Assembly: GCF_000014965.1 (NCBI RefSeq)
Contig: NC_008554.1
Span: 918,001-982,000, forward strand
Origin: Syntrophobacter fumaroxidans MPOB
Lineage (GTDB): Bacteria > Desulfobacterota > Syntrophobacteria > Syntrophobacterales > Syntrophobacteraceae
Length of the DNA stretch: 64,000 nt
Direction: 5' to 3'
Made by a program: the position numbers and the translations under genes
In this document: positions 45,846-54,391 of the stretch, piece by piece
How positions within the stretch are numbered: the first letter of the stretch is position 1
Layout of the letters: each line of letters starts with the position of its first letter
The notes under the pieces: model-generated
Databases searched by the model: none
What the model was told of the DNA's origin: nothing
Seen by the model: the letters and a program-made list of their open reading frames with translations, nothing else

Positions 45846-46886
45846 ATGAGAAGACCTTCCAGTGTCGAATTGACCGATGAACAGCGTTCCACTTTGCTCA
45901 TGTGGGTTACGGCCGGCAAAACCGAGCAGCGACTTGCCAAACGGGCACAGGTGATTTTGTGTGCCGCCGCCGGGATGGGGCTCAAGGATATGGAAACCAA
46001 GGTCGGGCTGACTTGGCAGAGTTGTTTGAAATGGCGCAAGCGCTTTGTTGAGCAAGGACTTAAGGGCTTGAGGGACATCCCCCGCAGGGGTAGGCCCGCC
46101 GTCATCACTCCCGAGGAGCGTGTGCAGGTGATGGCACTTGCCTGCACTAAACCTGACGACGCGAGCAACCAGTGGACCATGACGAAGCTTGCCGATGCGT
46201 CGGGTTTTTCCAGGGCGACGGTTTTCCGCATTCTCAACGAGGCTTCCCTTAAACCACACAAAATCGACCAGTGGTGCGGAAAAAGCCCGGACCCCGAATT
46301 TGAACCTAAACAGGCAGCCATTCTTGGTCTTTACCTCAGCCCTCCGGAAAACGCCTTGGTGATCTCGGTGGACGAAAAATCCCAAATCCTAGCACTTGAT
46401 CGAACCCAACCGATGTTGCCCCTGCGTCCCACCCAGGCCAGGCGGCAAACCCATACCTACACGCGCCATGGCACGACCTGTCTGTTGGCCGCCCTGCTCG
46501 TTCACGAAGGTCTCATCGAGGGACGATGTGTCGATTCCCATACCCATGCGGAGTTCCTCGGCTTCCTGAAGCACTTGTATCGGAAATTCCCCCATCGGGA
46601 CCTTCATGTGATAGTGGACAATTACAGTGCCCATAAGCACCAGAAGGTGATGGAGTGGGCGGCAAAGCGCAAAAGACTCACACTTCACTTCACGCCCACC
46701 TACGCATCATGGCTGAATCAGATTGAGATCTGGTTCAGCATCTTCACTCGCGATGTCATTCGCGGTGGCATCTGGCAAAGCAAGCAGGCACTGGTCAAGC
46801 AGACCATGCTGTACATAAAACGCTATAACGAAACAAATGCGGCCCCGTTTAATTGGACGTACACGGGCAAACCGTTGGTCGCATAA
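45846..46886 (+). CDS. IS630-family transposase
   Basis: A transposase of about 346 residues. An N-terminal helix-turn-helix pair (KRAQVILCAAAGMGLKDMET; WTMTKLADASGFSRATVFRI) precedes a DDE catalytic core: first Asp in LVISVDEKSQ, second in VIVDNYSAHKHQK, and the Glu in SWLNQIEIWFS. It excises and inserts the element at TA dinucleotides. AGGGGG seven bases before ATG 45846 supports that start; ATG 45822 (eight residues longer) is possible. The reading frame is complete, so the element may still be active. Confidence 0.93.
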   Translation: MRRPSSVELTDEQRSTLLMWVTAGKTEQRLAKRAQVILCAAAGMGLKDMETKVGLTWQSCLKWRKRFVEQGLKGLRDIPRRGRPAVITPEERVQVMALACTKPDDASNQWTMTKLADASGFSRATVFRILNEASLKPHKIDQWCGKSPDPEFEPKQAAILGLYLSPPENALVISVDEKSQILALDRTQPMLPLRPTQARRQTHTYTRHGTTCLLAALLVHEGLIEGRCVDSHTHAEFLGFLKHLYRKFPHRDLHVIVDNYSAHKHQKVMEWAAKRKRLTLHFTPTYASWLNQIEIWFSIFTRDVIRGGIWQSKQALVKQTMLYIKRYNETNAAPFNWTYTGKPLVA

Positions 46887-46897
46887 TATCAATGAAC

Positions 46898-46913
46898 TTA
46901 AGAAATGCTACAC
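46898..46913 (-). repeat. Right terminal inverted repeat of the IS630 element
   Basis: Reverse complement reads GTGTAGCATTTCTTAA, matching the left end at 14 of 16 positions; the TA at 46914-46915 follows. Confidence 0.8.
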
Positions 46914-48205
46914 TAGCTGCTGCGGTTAAGCAGGTTGAGTACCCTATCGATCCGCTCACACAGGTCCTGGTACTTTGAGAAGGTCATAACGCGATTGTGA
47001 GCAAGATCATTTCGAAGAGGTCTGAGACCTCGGATGCAGGCAGCTGTCTCGCGCATGACCGGCTGCCTGCTCGGCCAACTGGCAAGCACGGTTTCCATGT
47101 GACCCAGTTGGCAGTTGTAGTGTGTCTGGCGAACTGCCACCGATTCCTGAAGGTCCTTCGGCTCAACATGGGCTATGGGCCAATCACATCCATGTTTTCC
47201 GGCCATGTAATCACAAACCCGCAAGCGCAGCGCATCAATCATGGGGAGGACCAGTTCCGACTGCCCGCGCCACATTCGATGTTTAATCGCGACGTGCTTT
47301 CCAATAATCTGCAGGGCTGCACTGCTGATGGAAAGCCCATTATCGGGAGTCCAATTGAGTACGCCTTCACCCCAGAGTGACAATACTTGTCCTGAAAGTT
47401 CGGGCATTCTGTTGAGTTTGGTGTCGTTCAGCGAAAAGGTCTCCTCGATCCCTAGGGAGTCCAGCGACTCTTTCCTCCAACCTCTCCCAATTGCTATCTC
47501 CTGAAGTATGGGTCCTATTTCCCTCTCTTCCAGACTTCTCGTTTCAAGCAGAGCAGGCATCAAGAGAGGGTCCCCCACACACAGGCGGGGAACCAGGTAC
47601 TCTTGCCATATCTCAAATTCATTTTCGACGCTGGTTTCATTCTGGCAAAGCAGGCGCATCTCGAGCACGGAGGGGATACCCCACCAGTGAAACACCTTAA
47701 AAAAAATATCCGATCTGGGTATGCGGAGTTCTGCTTTCCATGGCATGGTCACACATACAGCGGGGACCCGGATGCCTCGATCCCGTAGGACTTTGCTGTT
47801 TCCTGACCAGACAAATGCCGCGTCAATCCATGCCTGAGCTGTCTGGGGTGCAGTTTCCTCAAAACCAGTCAGCCAAACCACTTCGGGGAGAATTTCGGGG
47901 AAGTCACAGGCTTCGGGCAAGTGCGCCAAGATTCTCGGGGCTAAAGGATCCCGCCATTTGATTCCTAACTCTTGGCAGAAGCATGTGACAGGGGCTGTAG
48001 CTGCAAACCGTGAGATGTCAATCTCCAGAAAGTCGATGCCTCTCAGGATGAATCTGGATCGAAGCTCCTGACCGAACTGTCCCATGGGGATGGTCCTGGG
48101 AACCAGCACGATACTGGTCAGCCCATCCAATAGGTGCGACATTGCAATATCCGTAAACCGCACCACGCTGGGCAGTCTGAACATCGAAGTCAGCACCAGC
48201 GTCAT
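46913..48205 (-). CDS. Putative effector of the giant-NTPase system, C-terminal HEPN-like motif
   Basis: A 430-residue protein with no signal peptide or TM helix. Near the C-terminus, LRPLRNDLAHNRVM contains R398-N-D-L-A-H403, the R-x4-H (with polar residue after R) hallmark of HEPN RNases, and it is followed by a helix (YQDLCERIDRVLNLL) as HEPN folds require. The N-terminal about 200 residues alternate strands and helices (SIVLVPRTIPMG; EVVWLTGFEE) and could be a degenerate P-loop domain without a Walker A. ATG 48205 overlaps the upstream stop as ATGA, so it is translationally coupled to the giant NTPase gene. RNase activity is inference. Its TAG stop coincides with the IS630 target site. 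Confidence 0.8.
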   Translation of the reverse strand: MTLVLTSMFRLPSVVRFTDIAMSHLLDGLTSIVLVPRTIPMGQFGQELRSRFILRGIDFLEIDISRFAATAPVTCFCQELGIKWRDPLAPRILAHLPEACDFPEILPEVVWLTGFEETAPQTAQAWIDAAFVWSGNSKVLRDRGIRVPAVCVTMPWKAELRIPRSDIFFKVFHWWGIPSVLEMRLLCQNETSVENEFEIWQEYLVPRLCVGDPLLMPALLETRSLEEREIGPILQEIAIGRGWRKESLDSLGIEETFSLNDTKLNRMPELSGQVLSLWGEGVLNWTPDNGLSISSAALQIIGKHVAIKHRMWRGQSELVLPMIDALRLRVCDYMAGKHGCDWPIAHVEPKDLQESVAVRQTHYNCQLGHMETVLASWPSRQPVMRETAACIRGLRPLRNDLAHNRVMTFSKYQDLCERIDRVLNLLNRSS

Positions 48206-51200
48206 TGCGCAATCCAATGCAGATTCTTGACTACCCTGTCCAGTACAGTCCCATCTGCCGCAGAATGAAGGATTCGCATTCGTTTGAGATAATCTACCGC
48301 TCTCAGGGTATCTTCTCTCGCACGCCCCCTGTCACCTTCAGCATCGAGAAGGAGGTGCAGGTCTGACAGATCGGATTCGGCGATCGTGCCAATCTCGTGG
48401 AAAACTTTGAGGACTTCGAGCACTCCTGGAAGGGTTCCAATGGAGATCCTATTGAGAAAGTCACCTCGCAGAGTAGAACCCACCCCCGAAAGCTCCTTCA
48501 TCATTTCTGCTGCTGGAATGGCGAGGTTGTTTTCTTTTGCAGAGGTCTGGAAGAGGTGGTCCACAAGAATGGGCCATCCTCCGGTTGCTCTGATAATCTC
48601 ACGTGAGACTTCAGGCGATGACAGCTTGTCCAATTGTTCGAGGCGGTTGCGAATGCCATCCTCACTCCAAAGTTTTGGCGACACAACTGCGTCGCATCTT
48701 GTTTCCAGTTCATCTCGTTCTTCCGAATTCATAGCAAACCAGTTCTCTGCCGTAGCGGGATCGAACACGAATATGATTTTACACCAGCGCCGGCTGGTTC
48801 TCTGTCGATGCTTTACACAGAACTCCAGACATCCTCCGACCAAAGCTTTTAAAGCCTCTGCGCCACACTGTGGTCTGAATTGAAAAATGAACTGCTCGGC
48901 CTTTTGAGATGGCTTGAGCAGGGTCGAAAGATAATCGCTCAAGGTTTCTGGACTCTTGATGCGCGAGGGAATCTCCTGGGAGATGCCCAGCCCCTCTTCG
49001 AGATACCCCTTTGGGACAAGCCTGGAGAGTGCGTTGGCAATCAAATCCAGGCCAAGAGCAGGTGAGGTAAAGAGGATGCTCACGCCAAAGTCGGGAGAAG
49101 AGAGGTCACGCTCCTGAGAATACGTGAGGGGGCTGTAATGAGGTCCTGGATCAAGGAACGTGTGGTGTGAATCCGGTCGAAATTTTTCCTCCGGCTCTCT
49201 TGTACTCAACTCCTCGAGCCGGCTCTCAATATTGGTCCCCATTAGCGTTACCATATTGGGACTGCGAAGGCGGTAGCAACCATCCGAAGAGCGAACCAAA
49301 ACACCAAGACCGCACATTTCATCCAGCTTGCTGTTCATGTCGTCGATTTCAGTCTCTGCAAAGCCGGCCGCCCAATATACTTTCACTAGGTCCAGGACTT
49401 CTTTTGCCGAAAATGATCGAGAGTAGCTGTCCCGATCATTCTTTTGCTCGATTATCAATGCCCAGGTTATGGCTTGGTATCGAGTGTCCAGTTCAAGCGT
49501 GAGGTCAAGTCGCTGCCGAATCTCATCCTGTACCGCCTGGTCCCGGTAAACCGCTTCCACGTCTTCACGTCTGATCTTTATGGGCAGCTGTACCTTCCTG
49601 TCCTGCTGCTTCTTGCCTATCCGCTTGATGAGCTTCTTGCAGAAGAACTGAATCAGCCCGGCGTGGTAGTTTGTGTACGAGAGAATCCTTAAAACAGTGG
49701 TTTCATCCAGCTCGATTCCTAAAAACTCCATGGGCTCCCAGACGAGCCGGGTCGCATCCGAGGGATCCAGGGGACCAACTTTGAGCGGAACGCCAAACTG
49801 GGCAAGAGGTTGGTTGGGAATACCCTGGAACCGTTGCACATTCTGCAGGCCTGCAAAAACCACCTTGAAGTGGCGTTTCGTATCCGACATCAGGCTTTTG
49901 AGCTCCTGGAGCACAGGAAACGCGCTCAAGCTGGAATCGGCGTCTAGGAAATTGTCGGCCTCGTCGAAAAGGACGAGTATGCGGCGTCCGGGAACCTCCT
50001 CAAGGCATTCGATGATGTGTTTCCTGAGGGTCTCTGCCTTGAAGGTGTGTATGCTCTGCTTCAAGAGACCGATGCTCTTGAGTCCCTCCCGAATCCGCTC
50101 CCAGACCTCATCCTGATACCTGTTGGCATCTCTGGAACCGGCAGCACCGATATTTCTGATCTCGAGGTAGAGAGCGTAACGCTCCAGTGACGGGTGGTGA
50201 AAACTTCTTTGGACGTGCCTCAGCAGAGCGGATTTCCCGAGTTGCCTCCCCCCGTATACCAGGCAGGTGCTGTATTCTTGCAGGTCATCTGCCATGCGCT
50301 TGCGCCCATAAAACATCTCGAGGGGCACATCGCCCTGCACGAAAGGCTTGTAAGGGTCAATGGCGGTAAAAGGCAGCGCGCATCGCAGGAATGTCCCCAA
50401 GCGCTCGCCGCGTTCCTTGGTGAGGTAGACAAGCAACACTTCGTCTAGAACGGCAAGAGTGACGTTATCGGCACGGCAAAGTCTCAGACTGTCCCATCGC
50501 TCGGCCTGATTCATCCGTCCCAGGTAAAGCACCACGAGACCGTGGCGGTCGACCCTTGATTGTTGCACCAGGGAGGTGATGGTCTCAGCCACGGGGCGTT
50601 CCCAAAGGACGAGGACATTGAGCGCGCCTTCGACGAGACTCCCAAACTCGGGGATAGGTCGGGCAAGGTTCGTCGCCGTCACCGACGCCCTGAGGAAAAG
50701 AAGATCTTGAGACTTTTCCTTGATGTCAATCCGAGACGTTTCTCCCTTGTAGGGTTTGTAACCCAGAAAGGAAAGCACTTCTCGGATGTTCTGAAGCGAC
50801 CTGCCATGATCGTGACGGCTCTTCTTGAGCTCGAGGAAAGCCTTGACCCCGCTCAAGGCGCTTTCAAGGCGGTCGTTCATGAGACCGGCATAGCTCATAC
50901 CAGCGACTGGTTCTTTCTCCCTGATCGTCTGGATAACACTTTGTAGACCGTTGTTGCGGAACATGAAGTTTTCGATCTCGGAGTACTTGACAAAGAAGTC
51001 TCTGAGCGTTTCGCATTCGATCTTTCTTCTGCTTTTGAAGAGGGACGAGTCCAATTCCTTCCCGACTTCCACAATCTCCCAGAGATGCGACAGGGTTTCA
51101 CCCAGTACCCTTATCTCGCCGTTTTGAAATGCCGATTTGATGAAGGTCTTGACACTGTCAGACTTTTCCGGATCGGTGATGATCGATATGAGCTTGCTGC

Positions 51201-54200
51201 TCAGGTCCTCCCAGGTGGATTTCAAATGCTCGAGTCTGGCCTTTCTGGCAATCGACAGCCGGTCGTGGATCGCTCCCTTAAGTTCTGCGTCTCTTCCAGA
51301 TATGTTGTATTCTTTCAGAGGCTGTATGTGACGGATACAGTCAAGCATCTCAGATCGATCCTCGTCGAGAAGAATCCCGTCGACAAGTGCCTGCTCAACC
51401 GACTCAAGGGCGGTATCCACCTTTTCTTGGAGGGCTAGTCTAGCCCCGTCAAGAAGTTCGCGGTATCGGTGTCTAAACCCGTTCTCCTTGCCATCCGCAG
51501 GGATATGATCGATGCATATCTCAACGAAGCGAAAATCTCTTGCTTTAAACCAGCCAATCAGTGCGTCAGCGAGTGTGCGACCTTCTTTATGAGAGTTCCA
51601 GACAGCATGCCTCACCTTCACGGTTGCTTCGGCATTGAGCGAGAGATCATCTTTGATGGGGAGCTCAGGTAGGAAAATAAGTCTTCTTCCAAGTATATCC
51701 TTAATACTGCCGCCGCCTGAGACCCAACCTTCAACGCTGTTTCTGAAAAGCTGGGGCCACTCAGGGTCGATCTGGATGTTCAGAATCTGGGCGATCTCGA
51801 CAAAGGCACGCCCCAGGACCATGGCTGCCGCACGACGCTCCAGGGACTGCGATTCTCTGCTCTGGTCTCTGAGCGCTCCCAGCACGTTGCGAATGCCCCC
51901 GCCGATTCCATCCCTGAGCCGCCTCACCTGCGCCTGGAGCCACTGCCCTCTACCCTCAATTATCTCTTCACGTCGGACCGCATTGAGCCACTTTTCGCCA
52001 ATGTCGATGGCATCTACTACGTTGTCATAGATCTGCTCTCTCGGTGAAGTGCCGATATTCCGGGTGTTCCTGATATGCTTGCCGAGAGCCCTTTCGACCT
52101 CTTCCTCAAGGTGTTCTCTGTTTCGCCATTCCGCAACGAGGGCAGCAACAATCTCCGCTTCACGCCGTGAATCGTTCGAGACTGGGAGCAACATCTGCCG
52201 GATTGGCCCGTCAGTGCCCACGAAGGCAGTCCAAACCTTGTTCGTAGTGGTTCGGATGAGTTTTCTCCTTGGTCTCTCACTCAGAAACTCCTGAGCCTCT
52301 CTCACGATGCTGTCGAGCTTCCGCTTTCGGACTTCCTTTTCCTCGGCACCGGAAAGGTCCTCGGACCTCAGCGGGCACCTGCGCTGCGCAAAGTTGCGCA
52401 ACGCGACAACAGCCTCGTGAGCCTCGTGCAAAGACGCCGGCTCAGCGAGCCAGCTCCCCATTCCGCTGGAAGGAGAGATCACGGAAGGCTTCAGCGCTGC
52501 CGCCAGCCCCAGCATTCTATGGATTTCGCTGCCGTCCGGGACAAACTTCTTGGAGAGCTCACCCAGTTCAGTGCCATAAAAGTCATTATCCCAGCGGAGG
52601 AGGCGGGAGCCGACCAAGGATTCCACGAGCCAGGATGGAATCCCCCGCTCACCGCACGCCTCCATGGATTTCGATACCCAATAGGCTCCCGGGATGTCAT
52701 CTTCAATGAGGAGGTTAGCGATGAATTCATTCCAATCCACTTTGGCCGATTCTGCAATGGCCGGGATGTCCTCCGCAGATTTTTCAGCTGGCTCTGTGTC
52801 ATCAAGAGTTGGCGTAGGCTCTTCGGGTTCCTCTTGAGGTTGTTCAGGTTCAGGCTGAACTACCTCAAATCCCAAACCTGGGGCATCGCCCAACTGTAGT
52901 TCTTCTAAGGGTTCCTGGACCTGGCTCTCGTCTGCTGCGCTTTCCTCAACGAGATCCCTTTGAACGGTATCTGCGGCAGCCTTTTGGTCAGTGAATTCAT
53001 AAACATCTGACTCAATCTCTTCGTCAACTCTGAGATACAAGAGCGGACTGGGGCCTTCTTCCTGAGCAACCACTCCACCCTCACACGGCTTATCCCATTC
53101 GGAGATATCTCTACAGGCAGAATCTTCCATTGCGGGAGAGGGCATTCCATCTGGTCCAGCTCCGGCCGCCTTTATGGGGTCGGCGACTTCGAGTTCAGTC
53201 GGCGGCTCCACCGGCGTGAAACCCTCAGGTTGCACTCCGGAATCGGGCCTAAAGAACCGGGCCAATTCACTGAACTCTGAAGTGATCTGGCGACTGATTT
53301 CTGCAAGGTCGACGGCCGCCTGGTAGTTGAAGGGGTTTGCCAGTATTTCTCCTTGCAGAATTTGGCTGCGCTGGATCTTTTCTTGCGCTGATTCCAGTTG
53401 GACAGAGACTGTCCTAAGTTCACTGTCGCCCAGCGTACCAGAGGACCAGGAGTGCAACCCAAGAAAGCAGGTCTGATCCAAATAATGGCTCAGCAGACTC
53501 CTCATCTGGTTTAGTAGATCATCAATTTTCTGCCGCACCTCTGCGACTGCCCGGTCTTTGCTCTTTCTCTCCTTCAATTCATGAAGATGATCGATGAAAA
53601 CCGGCAAGTAATCCCAGTCCTCCGACTCGTCAGGCACACTCTCTAATTTCTGGAACAGGTCTTGCCAGAATTCAGACATAACAGGTGCCCCTCTGATCTC
53701 CACTGGAGACACCTGTGCGTGGTCATCTCTCCCTGATTCAGCCACAATCTCCTTTTTCTCTCCCATCAATACCTCATCGTTTTTATCAGACTCATCGTAC
53801 TCCTCGCAGAGCACATCCTCGAAGAGTACGATGAAATAGAAGGCCTGCAGCGCTTTGGATAGGTCTGTCTCCGGGTTCCTTGCAACAAAGTCGTTAACAA
53901 TTTCCTTCAGTTCATCATGACACTCATCCATGATGACCTGTTCCTTCAGCCACCTCAGTCTATCCTCTCCTATCGTGTCCAGATGCTCGCATGCATGGTC
54001 TACAAGTTCTGAGTGGGCTCTGGACCAGAGTTCAATGATGTCTTCACTGAGATACCGCAGCCGCCCAACTTTCGGCAGTAGAGCCACAGTCTGGTTCTCC
54101 GACTTTGCCAGTTCAAAGAAGCGAAATCCTGGAACCTTGACCGCTTGATTTAATTTCTTAATCAATAATTTGGCTTTCGGGTCTTCCGGCATGTGTTTGC

Positions 54201-54297
54201 AGTATTCGAGCACATCCCTGACGTATTCTCCTTTTTGAGACTTGCTATTCGATAAACCACACGCCTCGAAGTAAATATCTAGTTTTTCCTTAGGCAT
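48202..54297 (-). CDS. Giant (about 2031 aa) STAND/AAA-like NTPase, candidate conflict-system sensor
   Basis: A very large soluble protein. Residues 1-470 are helical, 478-515 a Pro/Glu-rich acidic linker and 520-1230 helical with no recognised domain. A segment ending FYGRKRMADDLQ (about 1325-1336) leads into an NTPase with Walker A GGRQLGKS (1349-1356, Lys1355). Walker B is RILVLFDEADNF (Asp1445-Glu1446), a sensor-like strand is FKVVFAGLQNV, and winged-helix-like regions follow. The last 300 residues resemble a second, degenerate NTPase: a strand KIIFVFDPATAENW but no P-loop, then ATGGWPILVDHLF and a winged-helix-like end. ATG 54297 has GGAG upstream. Size, domain type, coupling to a HEPN-like gene and flanking IS630 copies suggest a phage-sensing ATPase; function is not demonstrated. 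Confidence 0.85.
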   Translation of the reverse strand: MPKEKLDIYFEACGLSNSKSQKGEYVRDVLEYCKHMPEDPKAKLLIKKLNQAVKVPGFRFFELAKSENQTVALLPKVGRLRYLSEDIIELWSRAHSELVDHACEHLDTIGEDRLRWLKEQVIMDECHDELKEIVNDFVARNPETDLSKALQAFYFIVLFEDVLCEEYDESDKNDEVLMGEKKEIVAESGRDDHAQVSPVEIRGAPVMSEFWQDLFQKLESVPDESEDWDYLPVFIDHLHELKERKSKDRAVAEVRQKIDDLLNQMRSLLSHYLDQTCFLGLHSWSSGTLGDSELRTVSVQLESAQEKIQRSQILQGEILANPFNYQAAVDLAEISRQITSEFSELARFFRPDSGVQPEGFTPVEPPTELEVADPIKAAGAGPDGMPSPAMEDSACRDISEWDKPCEGGVVAQEEGPSPLLYLRVDEEIESDVYEFTDQKAAADTVQRDLVEESAADESQVQEPLEELQLGDAPGLGFEVVQPEPEQPQEEPEEPTPTLDDTEPAEKSAEDIPAIAESAKVDWNEFIANLLIEDDIPGAYWVSKSMEACGERGIPSWLVESLVGSRLLRWDNDFYGTELGELSKKFVPDGSEIHRMLGLAAALKPSVISPSSGMGSWLAEPASLHEAHEAVVALRNFAQRRCPLRSEDLSGAEEKEVRKRKLDSIVREAQEFLSERPRRKLIRTTTNKVWTAFVGTDGPIRQMLLPVSNDSRREAEIVAALVAEWRNREHLEEEVERALGKHIRNTRNIGTSPREQIYDNVVDAIDIGEKWLNAVRREEIIEGRGQWLQAQVRRLRDGIGGGIRNVLGALRDQSRESQSLERRAAAMVLGRAFVEIAQILNIQIDPEWPQLFRNSVEGWVSGGGSIKDILGRRLIFLPELPIKDDLSLNAEATVKVRHAVWNSHKEGRTLADALIGWFKARDFRFVEICIDHIPADGKENGFRHRYRELLDGARLALQEKVDTALESVEQALVDGILLDEDRSEMLDCIRHIQPLKEYNISGRDAELKGAIHDRLSIARKARLEHLKSTWEDLSSKLISIITDPEKSDSVKTFIKSAFQNGEIRVLGETLSHLWEIVEVGKELDSSLFKSRRKIECETLRDFFVKYSEIENFMFRNNGLQSVIQTIREKEPVAGMSYAGLMNDRLESALSGVKAFLELKKSRHDHGRSLQNIREVLSFLGYKPYKGETSRIDIKEKSQDLLFLRASVTATNLARPIPEFGSLVEGALNVLVLWERPVAETITSLVQQSRVDRHGLVVLYLGRMNQAERWDSLRLCRADNVTLAVLDEVLLVYLTKERGERLGTFLRCALPFTAIDPYKPFVQGDVPLEMFYGRKRMADDLQEYSTCLVYGGRQLGKSALLRHVQRSFHHPSLERYALYLEIRNIGAAGSRDANRYQDEVWERIREGLKSIGLLKQSIHTFKAETLRKHIIECLEEVPGRRILVLFDEADNFLDADSSLSAFPVLQELKSLMSDTKRHFKVVFAGLQNVQRFQGIPNQPLAQFGVPLKVGPLDPSDATRLVWEPMEFLGIELDETTVLRILSYTNYHAGLIQFFCKKLIKRIGKKQQDRKVQLPIKIRREDVEAVYRDQAVQDEIRQRLDLTLELDTRYQAITWALIIEQKNDRDSYSRSFSAKEVLDLVKVYWAAGFAETEIDDMNSKLDEMCGLGVLVRSSDGCYRLRSPNMVTLMGTNIESRLEELSTREPEEKFRPDSHHTFLDPGPHYSPLTYSQERDLSSPDFGVSILFTSPALGLDLIANALSRLVPKGYLEEGLGISQEIPSRIKSPETLSDYLSTLLKPSQKAEQFIFQFRPQCGAEALKALVGGCLEFCVKHRQRTSRRWCKIIFVFDPATAENWFAMNSEERDELETRCDAVVSPKLWSEDGIRNRLEQLDKLSSPEVSREIIRATGGWPILVDHLFQTSAKENNLAIPAAEMMKELSGVGSTLRGDFLNRISIGTLPGVLEVLKVFHEIGTIAESDLSDLHLLLDAEGDRGRAREDTLRAVDYLKRMRILHSAADGTVLDRVVKNLHWIAQ

Positions 54298-54391
54298 GAC
54301 ATACTCCAGTCCCGTCGAAAATCATTTGTGAGACTACCCGTCGTATGGTGCATCAAAAACAAACATTCACCCAACAAAGTCCCGATTCCGC

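Larger units (their letters stand above)
45789..46915 (+). mobile_element. IS630-family insertion sequence, apparently intact
   Basis: An element of about 1.1 kb bounded by TA on both sides (45789-45790 and 46914-46915), the target duplicated by IS630/Tc1-type elements. Terminal inverted repeats begin GTGTTGCATTTCATAA on the left and, read inward on the minus strand, GTGTAGCATTTCTTAA on the right (14 of 16 match). It holds one transposase gene. Its right end falls inside the stop codon of the neighbouring HEPN-like gene. Confidence 0.88.
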
